A stretch of DNA of 24,967 bases from RGIG4608 sp964534905 (GTDB taxonomy: Bacteria > Bacillota > Clostridia > Oscillospirales > CAG-272). Shown here piece by piece: positions 1-7,554 of this stretch. Made by a program: the position numbers and the translations under genes. Below the pieces are notes generated by a model. That model worked only from the letters and a program-made list of their open reading frames with translations. It did no database searches and was not told the DNA's origin. How positions within the stretch are numbered: the first letter of the stretch is position 1; every line of letters starts with the position of its first letter. The DNA is taken from contig CAZHPZ010000017.1 of the NCBI GenBank assembly GCA_964534905.1, positions 1-24,967 of the forward strand, in the 5' to 3' direction.

Positions 1-87
1 TGGTGCAGATGAAGGGACTTGAACCCATATGAAACTGCTTTCACTGGAACCTGAATCCAGCGCGTCTGCCAATTCCGCCACATCTGC
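1..87 (-). tRNA. tRNA-Leu, anticodon CAG
   Basis: Read on the minus strand this is a complete 87-nt class II tRNA with encoded CCA. The acceptor stem GCAGATG pairs with CATCTGC, followed by discriminator A and CCA. The anticodon stem CTGGA/TCCAG encloses loop TTCAGGT, giving anticodon CAG, which decodes leucine CUG codons. A long variable arm (TGAAAGCAGTTTCA) and the T loop TTCAAGT agree with tRNA-Leu. The CCA end coincides with base 1 of the window. The gene has its own promoter overlapping the end of the flippase gene. Confidence 0.97.
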
Positions 88-98
88 ATAACACCGAT

Positions 99-127
99 AT
101 TGTACCATTATTTTGCACAAAAGTCAA
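99..127 (-). promoter_or_regulatory. Promoter of tRNA-Leu
   Basis: On the minus strand TTGACT (127-122), a 17-bp spacer and TACAAT (104-99) form a good sigma-A promoter ending 11 bp before the tRNA. The -35 hexamer overlaps the stop codon (126-124) of the upstream flippase gene, and I see no terminator between the two genes. Confidence 0.7.
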
Positions 128-1659
128 GTCCTTATTCGAAAAAAACTGCGTATCCAAGCACATTCCTCACGGTTGATGGCTCCGAAAAGTCTAATAAACA
201 CAAAATAGAGTACTATACTCAATGCGATTTGAAGAAAAAGCCCGAAGCCGACTGCTCCTCCGACTGCGGAGCCGATGAAAACACCGAGAAGAACGGATAT
301 TGCAGGACGTAAAAACCATTTGTCGAGCCTTATTTTTATTCCCGTCACCCTGACGAGCTTAAGGACGCTCAGGCTTGCGTTGAACACCTCGCTTATCATA
401 ATGAGCATAATATAGCCGTAAATCCCCATTTTAGGTATGAGAATCCACACCATAACGAGCGAGCAGAGTGTATCAATGATGTTTACGTTCATTGTATAAA
501 GCTGCTCTCCGAGTCCCTTTAGCATTGAATCGACCGTTGTATCAAGGTACATTATCGGCACGATGTGCGAAAGTATGCGGATATATTTTGCCGCATCCGC
601 GCTTGAATATATCTCTTCTCCGAGGCCGTCGGCGAAAAAAATCATTATTCCCGCCGCTCCCGTGGCAAACACGAGTGCGAGATGGCAGACACGGGAGGCG
701 ACGTAGCGTATTTCTTCCTTATTATTTTGAATTTTCAACTCGGCAAGCTCGGGAATGAGCAGCCCCGAAAATGATTGAATAAGAGCTGCCGGGAGCAGGA
801 CGAGCGGCATTACCATTGCCTGAAGCGTTCCGTAGGCGGCGAGAGACTGCGCACGGTTGGCTCCGCTTTTTTCAATGCCTATCGGAATGAGGGTGTGCTC
901 GAGAGTCAGCAGAGCGGAACGAAAGTAGGTTGAAAATGCGAGGGGAAGTGCAATGGAGAGCATTTTTCTTGTCATTCTTCGCTCGTTTATCTTTTTTTCG
1001 CTTTCTTTTTTCTTGCTTTTTTTGTTACGGTCGAAAACGAAAAGAAGGAGGGATATTGTAAACGAAAGCATTTCGGCGAGCGCGCCGCCGAGAACGAGTG
1101 CCGTGCAGGCTGATTCTATATCGTTCCCGAAAAATATATCGAGCAGGACAACGCAAAATCCGAGTCGTGCAAGCTGCTCTGCCATTTGCACCGCCGCATT
1201 TTTATATACTCTGCGAACTGCGGTGAAATATCCGTTAAAGCACGAGCCGAGCGATATGAGCGGCAGGGTTGCACCGCACAGGCGCAGAGGCTTCACCGTG
1301 CGTGCGTCACCGAGAACCGTGACACCGAGTATTTCGGATAGAGAGAGCAGTGCGACAGAGGATAAAATACCGAAGAAAAGAGCGTAGCAGATACATTTTT
1401 TCATTGCCGCCCTTACTCCCGTCTCGCTTTCTTCACCGAGAGCGTCGGAGACAAGACGTGTGGTTGTCAGATTTATGCCCGAGAGGGCAAGGGTAAGCGC
1501 AAATGAATATACGCTGCCGAGCAGCGTGTACAGACCGAGCGCCTCGGCTCCGATCTTTTTGGATATGTAGGAATTGAATATTACGGAAAGTCCGCGCAGA
1601 GCGAGCGTGACCGCAGTCATAAGGGCGCCGCTTGCAAGATATTTCTTCAGCCTTGACAT
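124..1659 (-). CDS. SpoVB/MurJ-like polysaccharide or lipid-linked oligosaccharide flippase (MATE-like)
   Basis: The 511-residue product is almost entirely hydrophobic, with about 14 predicted membrane helices, the size and topology of the polysaccharide biosynthesis/SpoVB branch of the MOP flippase superfamily. The N-terminal region (ALRGLSVIFNSYISKKIGAE, then GLYTLLGSVYSF) is typical of SpoVB-like proteins, which move lipid-linked sugars across the cytoplasmic membrane. A lysine-rich cytoplasmic loop lies near residues 213-230. ATG at 1659 is preceded by AGAGGA at a suitable distance. It is transcribed alone, away from the phosphodiesterase gene, towards tRNA-Leu. The substrate cannot be told from sequence; peptidoglycan precursor or capsule sugar lipids are both possible. 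Confidence 0.88.
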   Translation of the reverse strand: MSRLKKYLASGALMTAVTLALRGLSVIFNSYISKKIGAEALGLYTLLGSVYSFALTLALSGINLTTTRLVSDALGEESETGVRAAMKKCICYALFFGILSSVALLSLSEILGVTVLGDARTVKPLRLCGATLPLISLGSCFNGYFTAVRRVYKNAAVQMAEQLARLGFCVVLLDIFFGNDIESACTALVLGGALAEMLSFTISLLLFVFDRNKKSKKKESEKKINERRMTRKMLSIALPLAFSTYFRSALLTLEHTLIPIGIEKSGANRAQSLAAYGTLQAMVMPLVLLPAALIQSFSGLLIPELAELKIQNNKEEIRYVASRVCHLALVFATGAAGIMIFFADGLGEEIYSSADAAKYIRILSHIVPIMYLDTTVDSMLKGLGEQLYTMNVNIIDTLCSLVMVWILIPKMGIYGYIMLIMISEVFNASLSVLKLVRVTGIKIRLDKWFLRPAISVLLGVFIGSAVGGAVGFGLFLQIALSIVLYFVFIRLFGAINREECAWIRSFFRIRT

Positions 1660-1684
1660 TTTGATCCTCTTTGCATTTTTGTAA

Positions 1685-1690
1685 ATTATA
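1685..1690 (-). promoter_or_regulatory. Possible -10 box of the flippase gene
   Basis: The minus strand reads TATAAT here, 25 bp before the flippase start. No convincing -35 hexamer is found at 16-18 bp, so this is a weak call. Confidence 0.35.
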
Positions 1691-1756
1691 TGCCGACAGC
1701 TCTCTTAATATACGTAGAAAAAGGGGCGAGAGCACTTGCCGTTTATAATTTATATA

Positions 1757-1785
1757 TTGACATATCGATGGCGGTGTGATAGAAT
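1757..1785 (+). promoter_or_regulatory. Promoter of the glycerophosphodiesterase gene
   Basis: TTGACA (1757-1762), 17-bp spacer, TAGAAT (1780-1785), with a TG one base before the -10 hexamer (extended -10). It lies 39 bp upstream of the ATG at 1825. Confidence 0.75.
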
Positions 1786-1824
1786 TGACGTACAATCTTA
1801 TGTATAGATAGGAATGGAAAATAT

Positions 1825-2544
1825 ATGAAGGACACAGTAAAAATAGACAGAAAAAATTGCAGAGTGGTCGCTCACAGAGGAGCCAGCTCGCTTGAAAGAG
1901 AAAATTCGCTGGCGGCGTTTGTGGCAGCGGGAAACCGCTCGTATTACGGTATAGAAACCGACATTCATCCGACTCTCGACGGAAAGCTTGTGATAATTCA
2001 CGACGAAAACACCGGCAGAGTCGCATTCGAGGACGTAAACGTCGAAAAATGCACCTATGAAGAATTAAAGAGCGTTCGCCTCAAGGATCTTGACGGAGGT
2101 GAGAGAAACGATCTCTGTCTGCCTCTGCTTGAGGAATATCTTCACGTTGCGCGTGATTATGCCAAGCATTGCTTTATTGAGCTTAAGGGAGAGTTTTCAA
2201 GGGAGCATATAGTGCTTGCCGTTAACACGGTAAAAGAGCATTATTCGCTTGACAATGTGACGTTTATTTCCTTTGAGCTTAGCAATCTTGTGTTTCTCAG
2301 GGAGCTTTTGCCCGAGCAGTCGATTCAGTATCTGACCGTGGATATCAATGAGGACATCTTCAATACGCTGAAGCGCTATTCGCTCGGTCTGGACGTGCTT
2401 CACTGTGCTCTGAACGCGGAGTGGGTACAGAGACTTCACGCCGAAAATATAGAGATAAACTGTTGGACGGTGGATGAGGCGACTGACGCAAGCGCGCTTG
2501 TCGAAATGGGGGTTGATTTCATTACCTCAAATCGCCTTGAATGA
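1825..2544 (+). CDS. Glycerophosphodiester phosphodiesterase (GDPD family)
   Basis: The 239-residue protein should hydrolyse glycerophosphodiesters to glycerol-3-phosphate and an alcohol in a metal-dependent reaction. The GDPD signature is clear: HRGAS at 17-21 with H17 and R18, EN at 26-27, the metal pair ETD (E44, D46), and HD at 59-60, followed by IELKGE (E119, K121) and a late CWTVDE strand typical of the TIM barrel. No signal peptide is present, so it is cytoplasmic. The length matches short bacterial UgpQ-like enzymes. The ribosome site is weak (GGAATGG about 8 bp before ATG). It has its own promoter and a neighbour of different function downstream, so it seems monocistronic. The exact substrate is unknown. 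Confidence 0.92.
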   Translation: MKDTVKIDRKNCRVVAHRGASSLERENSLAAFVAAGNRSYYGIETDIHPTLDGKLVIIHDENTGRVAFEDVNVEKCTYEELKSVRLKDLDGGERNDLCLPLLEEYLHVARDYAKHCFIELKGEFSREHIVLAVNTVKEHYSLDNVTFISFELSNLVFLRELLPEQSIQYLTVDINEDIFNTLKRYSLGLDVLHCALNAEWVQRLHAENIEINCWTVDEATDASALVEMGVDFITSNRLE

Positions 2545-2626
2545 GGGAAAGTGCTCGTCACTGATGTAAATTCTCGCTATCCGAGAGTCATTCTTCTTTT
2601 CTGATGTGGATTTTTTACACTCGGAA

Positions 2627-2635
2627 TGATAGAAT
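2627..2635 (+). promoter_or_regulatory. Extended -10 promoter element of XRE regulator 1
   Basis: TGATAGAAT (TG plus -10 hexamer TAGAAT at 2630-2635) lies 32 bp before the ATG at 2668. No good -35 hexamer is seen, as is common with extended -10 promoters. Confidence 0.45.
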
Positions 2636-2667
2636 TTTGTTACCGAGAGGTAGAAAGGAGAACAGTT

Positions 2668-3921
2668 ATGGAAAAGAAAACTATAGGAAAATTTATATCC
2701 GCACTTAGGCGCGCAAGCGGTATGACGCAGAGGGAGCTTGGAGAGAAGCTTTTCGTTTCGGACAAAACGATCAGCCGTTGGGAATGCGACGAGTCCGTTC
2801 CGGATCTTGCACTTATTCCGCTTATTGCCGAGATATTCGGAATAAGCACCGACGAGCTTTTGCGAGGAGAACGCAATTCAAGCACGGATGCGGATTCCGA
2901 AAAATGCGAGCGAAACAGACAAAGCTCGGAGCGTAAGATGAGGCTTATGCTGAGCAACAGAAAAAAGAAGTACAAAAATCAACTGCTTGCTTCCGTGGGC
3001 ATATCACTCATCGGACTGCTTGCGGCGATAATGATAGATCTTGCATTCAGCAAGGGACTTATTGCCTTTTGCGTGTCGGGCGCACTGTTTATAATCGGCG
3101 AATTGCTTGCGGTCGGATTTTCGGCAAATGCGACGGTGGAGCTTACCGACGATGACACGTGCTCCGACGATATAGACCGATATAATAATGAGGTCAAGAG
3201 ATACGCATTGGTACTGACTCTGCTCAATATATGCCTCGTTGCGTTTTGTCTGCCTCTTGTTACGGTTATAGACGGCAGAAACTTCGGGCTTCTGTTCGGA
3301 TCATGGCTTGGTTTCGGTTCGGTTTTTACCTTTGTTGCCGCTGTCTTGTGTTATTCCGCTTATATCTTTTTGCTTAAGGGCAGAGTGTTCAAGCTTACGG
3401 AGCGTGAGGCACATATTTTGAAATGCGTTCGGAGAGTGTATGCAAAATGTTTTTGCGTGGGCTTGTGTGTGGCAATTTTGCTTGGTGTGGGAATCGGTGC
3501 TTGGAATAACCTGATAGGATTTGAGTCTCTGATCAAGGAGCAGGTATTCTATAATGCTGATGATTTCAGAACACAGATGCGTATCGATTATAAAAATTGG
3601 TATAATGAGGGCTATTCAAGAGGGGATAGCGAGCTTCCGAGTAACGATTACGGCAAGGTATCGAAAACGGTGTACGGTAAGGACGGAGAGTATCTATTTG
3701 AGTTCTATTACCATCCGCAGCTCTATCACAGCATAGAATTTACGGAGAGTGCCTCGGACAAAATGCCGGTAAGAGTTGTCACTCTTGACGCATATTATGA
3801 TGCGTGCGATGTATTTGATACGGTGAATATAATTTTGCTTGCACTTTTGGTCTGTGATCCCATCGTGTGCGTAGTGATTTATATAAACAAGCTGAATAAG
3901 ATCAGATCAAAGGAAGAATAA
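2668..3921 (+). CDS. XRE-family regulator with C-terminal membrane domain (1)
   Basis: The 417-residue protein has an N-terminal XRE/Cro helix-turn-helix (about residues 7-62; MTQRELGEKLFVSDKTISRW is the recognition unit) followed by a charged linker and about six membrane helices, the first near residues 110-130 and the last at the C-terminus. A soluble segment lies between helices five and six. The start at 2668 is chosen because AAGGAG (2655-2660) sits 7 bp upstream; an in-frame ATG at 2626 would precede the ribosome site. Membrane-tethered XRE regulators are common in Clostridia, where the membrane part may sense an envelope signal. The regulon is unknown. A terminator follows. The next gene has the same architecture but a shorter membrane part. 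Confidence 0.85.
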   Translation: MEKKTIGKFISALRRASGMTQRELGEKLFVSDKTISRWECDESVPDLALIPLIAEIFGISTDELLRGERNSSTDADSEKCERNRQSSERKMRLMLSNRKKKYKNQLLASVGISLIGLLAAIMIDLAFSKGLIAFCVSGALFIIGELLAVGFSANATVELTDDDTCSDDIDRYNNEVKRYALVLTLLNICLVAFCLPLVTVIDGRNFGLLFGSWLGFGSVFTFVAAVLCYSAYIFLLKGRVFKLTEREAHILKCVRRVYAKCFCVGLCVAILLGVGIGAWNNLIGFESLIKEQVFYNADDFRTQMRIDYKNWYNEGYSRGDSELPSNDYGKVSKTVYGKDGEYLFEFYYHPQLYHSIEFTESASDKMPVRVVTLDAYYDACDVFDTVNIILLALLVCDPIVCVVIYINKLNKIRSKEE

Positions 3922-3925
3922 TTCC

Positions 3926-3961
3926 GAAATCCGCCCGAGAGGGCGGATTTCTTTGCGTTTT
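3926..3961 (+). terminator. Intrinsic terminator after XRE regulator 1
   Basis: GAAATCCGCCC, loop GAGA, GGGCGGATTTC, then a T-rich run (TTTGCGTTTT). The 11-bp stem is perfect. Confidence 0.85.
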
Positions 3962-4017
3962 ACGCCCCTCAAAATCAAGATAATATGAGTTTTATTAACA
4001 TTTATGTCGATATATGG

Positions 4018-4039
4018 ACAAAATTTAGACATATTTTGT
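4018..4039 (+). promoter_or_regulatory. Possible operator upstream of XRE regulator 2
   Basis: Inverted repeat ACAAAAT, 8 bp, ATTTTGT immediately upstream of the extended -10. An XRE repressor often binds such a site at its own promoter. The arms are short and AT-rich, so chance cannot be excluded. Confidence 0.3.
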
Positions 4040-4048
4040 TGATATACT
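4040..4048 (+). promoter_or_regulatory. Extended -10 promoter element of XRE regulator 2
   Basis: TGATATACT, with TATACT at 4043-4048, 30 bp before the start codon at 4079. No clear -35 hexamer is present. Confidence 0.45.
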
Positions 4049-4078
4049 TTTCGTGTTTAATCAATTGGAGGACGTTAG

Positions 4079-4708
4079 ATGAACGATATAAAATCAACGA
4101 TAGCCAAAAATATAACAGAGCTTCGAAAGATAAACAATATGACTCAGCTGGAGCTTGCCGAAAAATTGAATTATTCCGACAAGGCGGTTTCAAAGTGGGA
4201 GAGGGGCGCGTCGATTCCCGATATTTCGGTCTTGGTTGAAATTGCCGACCTTTTCTCTGTGTCACTTGATTACATAGTCAGAGACGACCACGACAGACAC
4301 GAGGCACTCACGGATACCGAAAAGGATCTCAAGGCGAGAGCTGTGCTTGCAAACAGACGTACGCATCTTGCCATAATGGGACTTGCTCTGCAGCTCGTAT
4401 TTTTTATTGCTACGATAGCCTCTATCGTGATATCTCTGTGTGCTCCGAGCTCCGTGTTTAAATGGATTTGCTTTTTGTATGCGGTACCGGTTGCCTCGAT
4501 CATATGGCTCGTATTTAACAGCATTTGGTTTAATCCGAGGCTGAATTATCTCATCGTGTCCGTTCTTATGTGGTCGACCTTTGCGTCCATCCACCTTTCA
4601 ATGCTTGCATGCGGCATTAATTTTTATCATATATATCTTATAGGTCTTCCCGGAGAAACGGTTATAATTCTTTGGTCAATACTTAACAGAAACAGAAAAA
4701 AGCCTTGA
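4079..4708 (+). CDS. XRE-family regulator with C-terminal membrane domain (2)
   Basis: The 209-residue protein begins with a canonical XRE helix-turn-helix (about residues 7-62, including MTQLELAEKLNYSDKAVSKW and then PDISVLVEIADLF), a short charged linker and four predicted membrane helices (roughly 97-122, 128-150, 156-176, 183-203). GGAGG is 7 bp before ATG 4079. It shares architecture with the preceding gene but has its own promoter and lies beyond that gene's terminator, so they are separate transcription units. Its stop codon is inside the stem of its terminator. The target and signal are unknown; the next operon downstream, behind palindromic operator-like sites, is a candidate target by position only. 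Confidence 0.88.
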   Translation: MNDIKSTIAKNITELRKINNMTQLELAEKLNYSDKAVSKWERGASIPDISVLVEIADLFSVSLDYIVRDDHDRHEALTDTEKDLKARAVLANRRTHLAIMGLALQLVFFIATIASIVISLCAPSSVFKWICFLYAVPVASIIWLVFNSIWFNPRLNYLIVSVLMWSTFASIHLSMLACGINFYHIYLIGLPGETVIILWSILNRNRKKP

Positions 4709-4724
4709 TATTCAAGGCTTTTTT
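4696..4724 (+). terminator. Intrinsic terminator after XRE regulator 2
   Basis: AAAAAAGCCTTGA, loop TAT, TCAAGGCTTTTTT. The TGA stop codon of the gene forms the top of the left arm. Confidence 0.88.
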
Positions 4725-4730
4725 CTTTTA

Positions 4731-4776
4731 CTCTACCGACAGTAGAGCTCTCTACCTCACCACTCTACCGTAGAGT
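4731..4776 (+). promoter_or_regulatory. Operator-like cluster of CTCTAC/GTAGAG palindromes
   Basis: Two palindromes built from the same half-site lie 35-80 bp upstream of the glycosyltransferase promoter: CTCTAC-5 bp-GTAGAG (4731-4747) and ACTCTAC-C-GTAGAGT (4762-4776). A third CTCTAC copy is at 4750-4755. Repetition of one half-site suggests a regulator binding array controlling the operon that starts at 4869. The binding protein is unknown. Confidence 0.5.
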
Positions 4777-4810
4777 TCTTCGGTATAGACTCTATTTTGA
4801 GGAAAGTAGG

Positions 4811-4839
4811 TTGATTATGGGAGACTCATTTGATACAAT
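4811..4839 (+). promoter_or_regulatory. Promoter of the GT8/acyltransferase operon
   Basis: TTGATT (4811-4816), 17 bp, TACAAT (4834-4839) with an extended TG element one base before the -10. It lies 29 bp before the ATG at 4869. Confidence 0.75.
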
Positions 4840-4868
4840 AATCACATAATTCGTGAAAGGAGATTCGT

Positions 4869-5714
4869 ATGAACATTCTTTACAGCGGCGACGCGAATAT
4901 TGCGGACGGAGTCTTTTTGTCGGCACTGTCGATTGCGAAGCATAATTCGGACGAGTTGAATATTTATATTCTTACCGCCTCGCTTATGTATGAGGGAGAG
5001 GAAAGGCGGGCGCTTGAGGCGTCCTTTGCCGAAGAGCTTGAAGCCTACCTTTTGAGGTACAACGATAAGGTGCGTGTCAGGCTGATAGATATCAGCGAAA
5101 AATTTGCCCGTGAGATACCGAGGGCGAATATAAACACGAGGTTTACGCCGTTCTGTATGCTCAGGCTATTTGCCGATTCGGTGGAGGATTTACCGAATAA
5201 GATACTTTATCTTGACAACGACGTGCTTTGCCGAGGTGATATTTCGGGGCTTTACGATACCGATATAGAAAACGCCTCGCTTGCGGGAGTGCTTGATAAT
5301 TACGGCTCGCATTTCTTCAGACAGAAATTTTACAGGCGGGATTATCTGAATTCCGGAGTGCTCTTGCTCAATATGAAGAAAATACGAGAGAACGGTCTGT
5401 TTCGCCGAGCACGTGAGATGTGCGTGAGCAAAAAAATGTTTATGCCCGACCAGTCGGCGCTCAATAAGCTTTGCACGGACAAAATTATTTGCCCGAGACG
5501 CTATAACGAGCAGAGAAGACTCAGAGATAACACCGTGCTTCAGCATTTCACAACGAGCTTTCGCCTGTTTCCGTATTTCCATTCGGTAACGGTAAAGCCG
5601 TGGCAGGAGGAGAAAATGCACCGAATTCTCGGGCTTTATGAATACGACGACCTGCTTTCCGAATATTTTAGCATTAAAAACCAGACGATATCCAAAGGAG
5701 AAAACAACCTATGA
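4869..5714 (+). CDS. Glycosyltransferase family 8 (1)
   Basis: The 281-residue protein should transfer a sugar from a nucleotide sugar (usually UDP-glucose or UDP-galactose in GT8) with retention of configuration. GT8 hallmarks are visible: N-terminal NILYSGDAN, the metal-binding DND in KILYLDNDVL (D116, D118), LNSGVLLLNM, a PDQSALN motif and a C-terminal HSVTVKPW. No signal peptide or membrane segment is seen, so it is cytoplasmic or membrane-peripheral. AAAGGAGA precedes the start. It is the first gene of a four-gene operon and overlaps the next by four bases (ATGA), indicating translational coupling. The acceptor is unknown; the acyltransferases downstream suggest a lipid. Confidence 0.93.
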   Translation: MNILYSGDANIADGVFLSALSIAKHNSDELNIYILTASLMYEGEERRALEASFAEELEAYLLRYNDKVRVRLIDISEKFAREIPRANINTRFTPFCMLRLFADSVEDLPNKILYLDNDVLCRGDISGLYDTDIENASLAGVLDNYGSHFFRQKFYRRDYLNSGVLLLNMKKIRENGLFRRAREMCVSKKMFMPDQSALNKLCTDKIICPRRYNEQRRLRDNTVLQHFTTSFRLFPYFHSVTVKPWQEEKMHRILGLYEYDDLLSEYFSIKNQTISKGENNL

Positions 5715-6694
5715 CAAATGCAAAAAATCTTAAAAATACCGAAAACCGTGAAATTCCGATTTTCTTTTCCATTGACGATTCATACGCACCCTATCTTGCG
5801 GTCGCGCTTTCATCTGCTATAAAAAACAGCTCACCCGACCGCTCCTACCGTGCAATAGTGCTTTATAACGAGCTGAACGAGGAAAATCAGCGCAGACTCT
5901 CAATGCTTGAGAAACCTAATTTCAGCATAGAGTTCTATAAAATGGACAGAGGACTTGAAACGATAACGGACAGATCGTCCAATTATCTTCGTTGTGATTA
6001 TTTTACTCTTACCATATATTTCAGACTCTTTATTCCCGCAATGTTCCCCGAGCTTGACAAAGCAATATATATAGACAGCGATATCGTTGTTCTCGGCGAT
6101 CTTGCGGAGCTTTACGACATTGAGCTCGGCGATAACTATATAGCCGCATGCAACGACAAGAGCGTTCTTGACGTTCCCGAGCTTGCTCACTATATGGAGG
6201 ATTGCATCGGAGTCAGCCGCTATGAGTATATCAATTCGGGCGTGCTTCTTATGAATCTTGCCGCTTTGCGTGAAAAGAAATTCGACGAGCATTTTCTTGA
6301 CTTGCTTAATACATATCATTTTGACAGTATTGCACCCGATCAGGACTATATCAATGCGATATGCAACGGAAAGATACATTATCTTGACGAAAGATGGGAC
6401 GCTATGCCCAACGATCAAAAGCCCGAGCTTGATAATGTAAAGCTGATACATTACAATCTTTTCTCAAAGCCCTGGTGCTACGACGGAGTTCAGTATGGCG
6501 AGTATTTCTGGAAATATGCCGCAGATGCGGGATATCTCAGTGAGGCCGTCGAGCATAAGAATAATTATTCGGACGAAAAGAAGAAAAATGATTCGGAGTG
6601 CTTGGGAGCTATTATCGCAAACGGTGAGAAATTCTGTTATAACGATGTGACATTTAAAAAGGTTTACGAAAGAGGAGTAAAGGTCAGATTATGA
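5711..6694 (+). CDS. Glycosyltransferase family 8 (2)
   Basis: A 327-residue GT8 enzyme, longer than its neighbour. It shows the N-terminal IPIFFSIDDSYAPYLAVAL strand-helix, the DSD metal motif in AIYIDSDIVVLGDL (D122, D124), YINSGVLLMNL, PDQDYIN, and HYNLFSKPW, which fits the HX5KPW end of the catalytic domain. About 60 residues follow, the last part lysine-rich. AAAGGAG lies upstream of the start, and both ends overlap neighbouring genes by four bases (ATGA), so the three genes are coupled. Its sequence differs enough from the first GT8 that they probably add different sugars or act on successive acceptors; that is inference. Confidence 0.93.
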   Translation: MTNAKNLKNTENREIPIFFSIDDSYAPYLAVALSSAIKNSSPDRSYRAIVLYNELNEENQRRLSMLEKPNFSIEFYKMDRGLETITDRSSNYLRCDYFTLTIYFRLFIPAMFPELDKAIYIDSDIVVLGDLAELYDIELGDNYIAACNDKSVLDVPELAHYMEDCIGVSRYEYINSGVLLMNLAALREKKFDEHFLDLLNTYHFDSIAPDQDYINAICNGKIHYLDERWDAMPNDQKPELDNVKLIHYNLFSKPWCYDGVQYGEYFWKYAADAGYLSEAVEHKNNYSDEKKKNDSECLGAIIANGEKFCYNDVTFKKVYERGVKVRL

Positions 6695-7554
6695 TAATCG
6701 GCGAAAACAGACGTGCTGTTATCGACAATATCAAAGCAAATGCCGAGGCGGGGAATTTTTACGCCAAGGTTGAGATGGGCGATCCCTGCCTCTCTCCCGA
6801 TGAGGAGAGAAAAATAGCAAACGGATATCTTGCACGGCGCGGCGGATTTGAATATCGCTTTAAGCGCTTTTTCGCAAGACTTATGACGAGCGTCGCAACC
6901 GGTCTTGTCAATAAAAATACGGAAATCGTCGGCGAGATAGACGGAGATGTTCTCCGTAGCGGCGTGATAGTTACAAGCAATCATTTTTCACCGATGGAGA
7001 ATACGGCGGTGAGATACTTTTTGCGTAAGAACGGAGTCAAGCACCTGAATATAGTGAGTCAGGTCACGAATTTCGCAATGCCGGGTGTGATTGGATTTCT
7101 TATGAATTATGCCGATACGATACCCCTTGTTTGTACCCCGAGATATATGGCAGGGGACCTTGTGGGCGTTTTGCGTGAAAAGACCGATGCACACGAGGCG
7201 GTGCTTATCTATCCCGAGCAGGAGATGTGGTTCAATTACAGAAAGCCCCGCCCTCCAAAGGACGGAGCGTATCATTTCGCTGCCAAACTCGGCTGTCCGA
7301 TAGTTTCTCTGTTTGTCGAGCAGGTGGATCTTGACGAGAAGGATACGGATGAGTTCCGTAAGGTAAAATACAGGGTGCACGCCCTCGGCGTCATATATCC
7401 CGACAAGAGCCTGAGCCTGCGTGAAAACAGGGATGAGATGTGCCGTAAGGATTACGAGCTGAAATGTGCGGCTTACGAGAGGGCTTACGGTAAAAAACTC
7501 TCTTATGAGTTTGAAAACGACGATATTGCAGGGTGGATATATGAAGAAACGTGA
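6691..7554 (+). CDS. PlsC-like lysophospholipid/1-acylglycerol-3-phosphate acyltransferase (1)
   Basis: The 287-residue protein resembles the PlsC (LPLAT) family, which moves acyl chains from acyl-ACP or acyl-CoA to a lipid or glycerophosphate acceptor. The catalytic motif appears as NHFSPME, an HX4E variant of HX4D (H98, E103). A YPEQEMW block (174-180) matches the EGTR-type third motif in position. Unlike classical PlsC there are about 90 residues before the HX4D-like motif. The start overlaps the GT8 stop as ATGA. Together with its neighbour and the two GT8 enzymes it suggests synthesis of an acylated glycolipid. The acceptor is not deducible. Confidence 0.82.
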   Translation: MIIGENRRAVIDNIKANAEAGNFYAKVEMGDPCLSPDEERKIANGYLARRGGFEYRFKRFFARLMTSVATGLVNKNTEIVGEIDGDVLRSGVIVTSNHFSPMENTAVRYFLRKNGVKHLNIVSQVTNFAMPGVIGFLMNYADTIPLVCTPRYMAGDLVGVLREKTDAHEAVLIYPEQEMWFNYRKPRPPKDGAYHFAAKLGCPIVSLFVEQVDLDEKDTDEFRKVKYRVHALGVIYPDKSLSLRENRDEMCRKDYELKCAAYERAYGKKLSYEFENDDIAGWIYEET

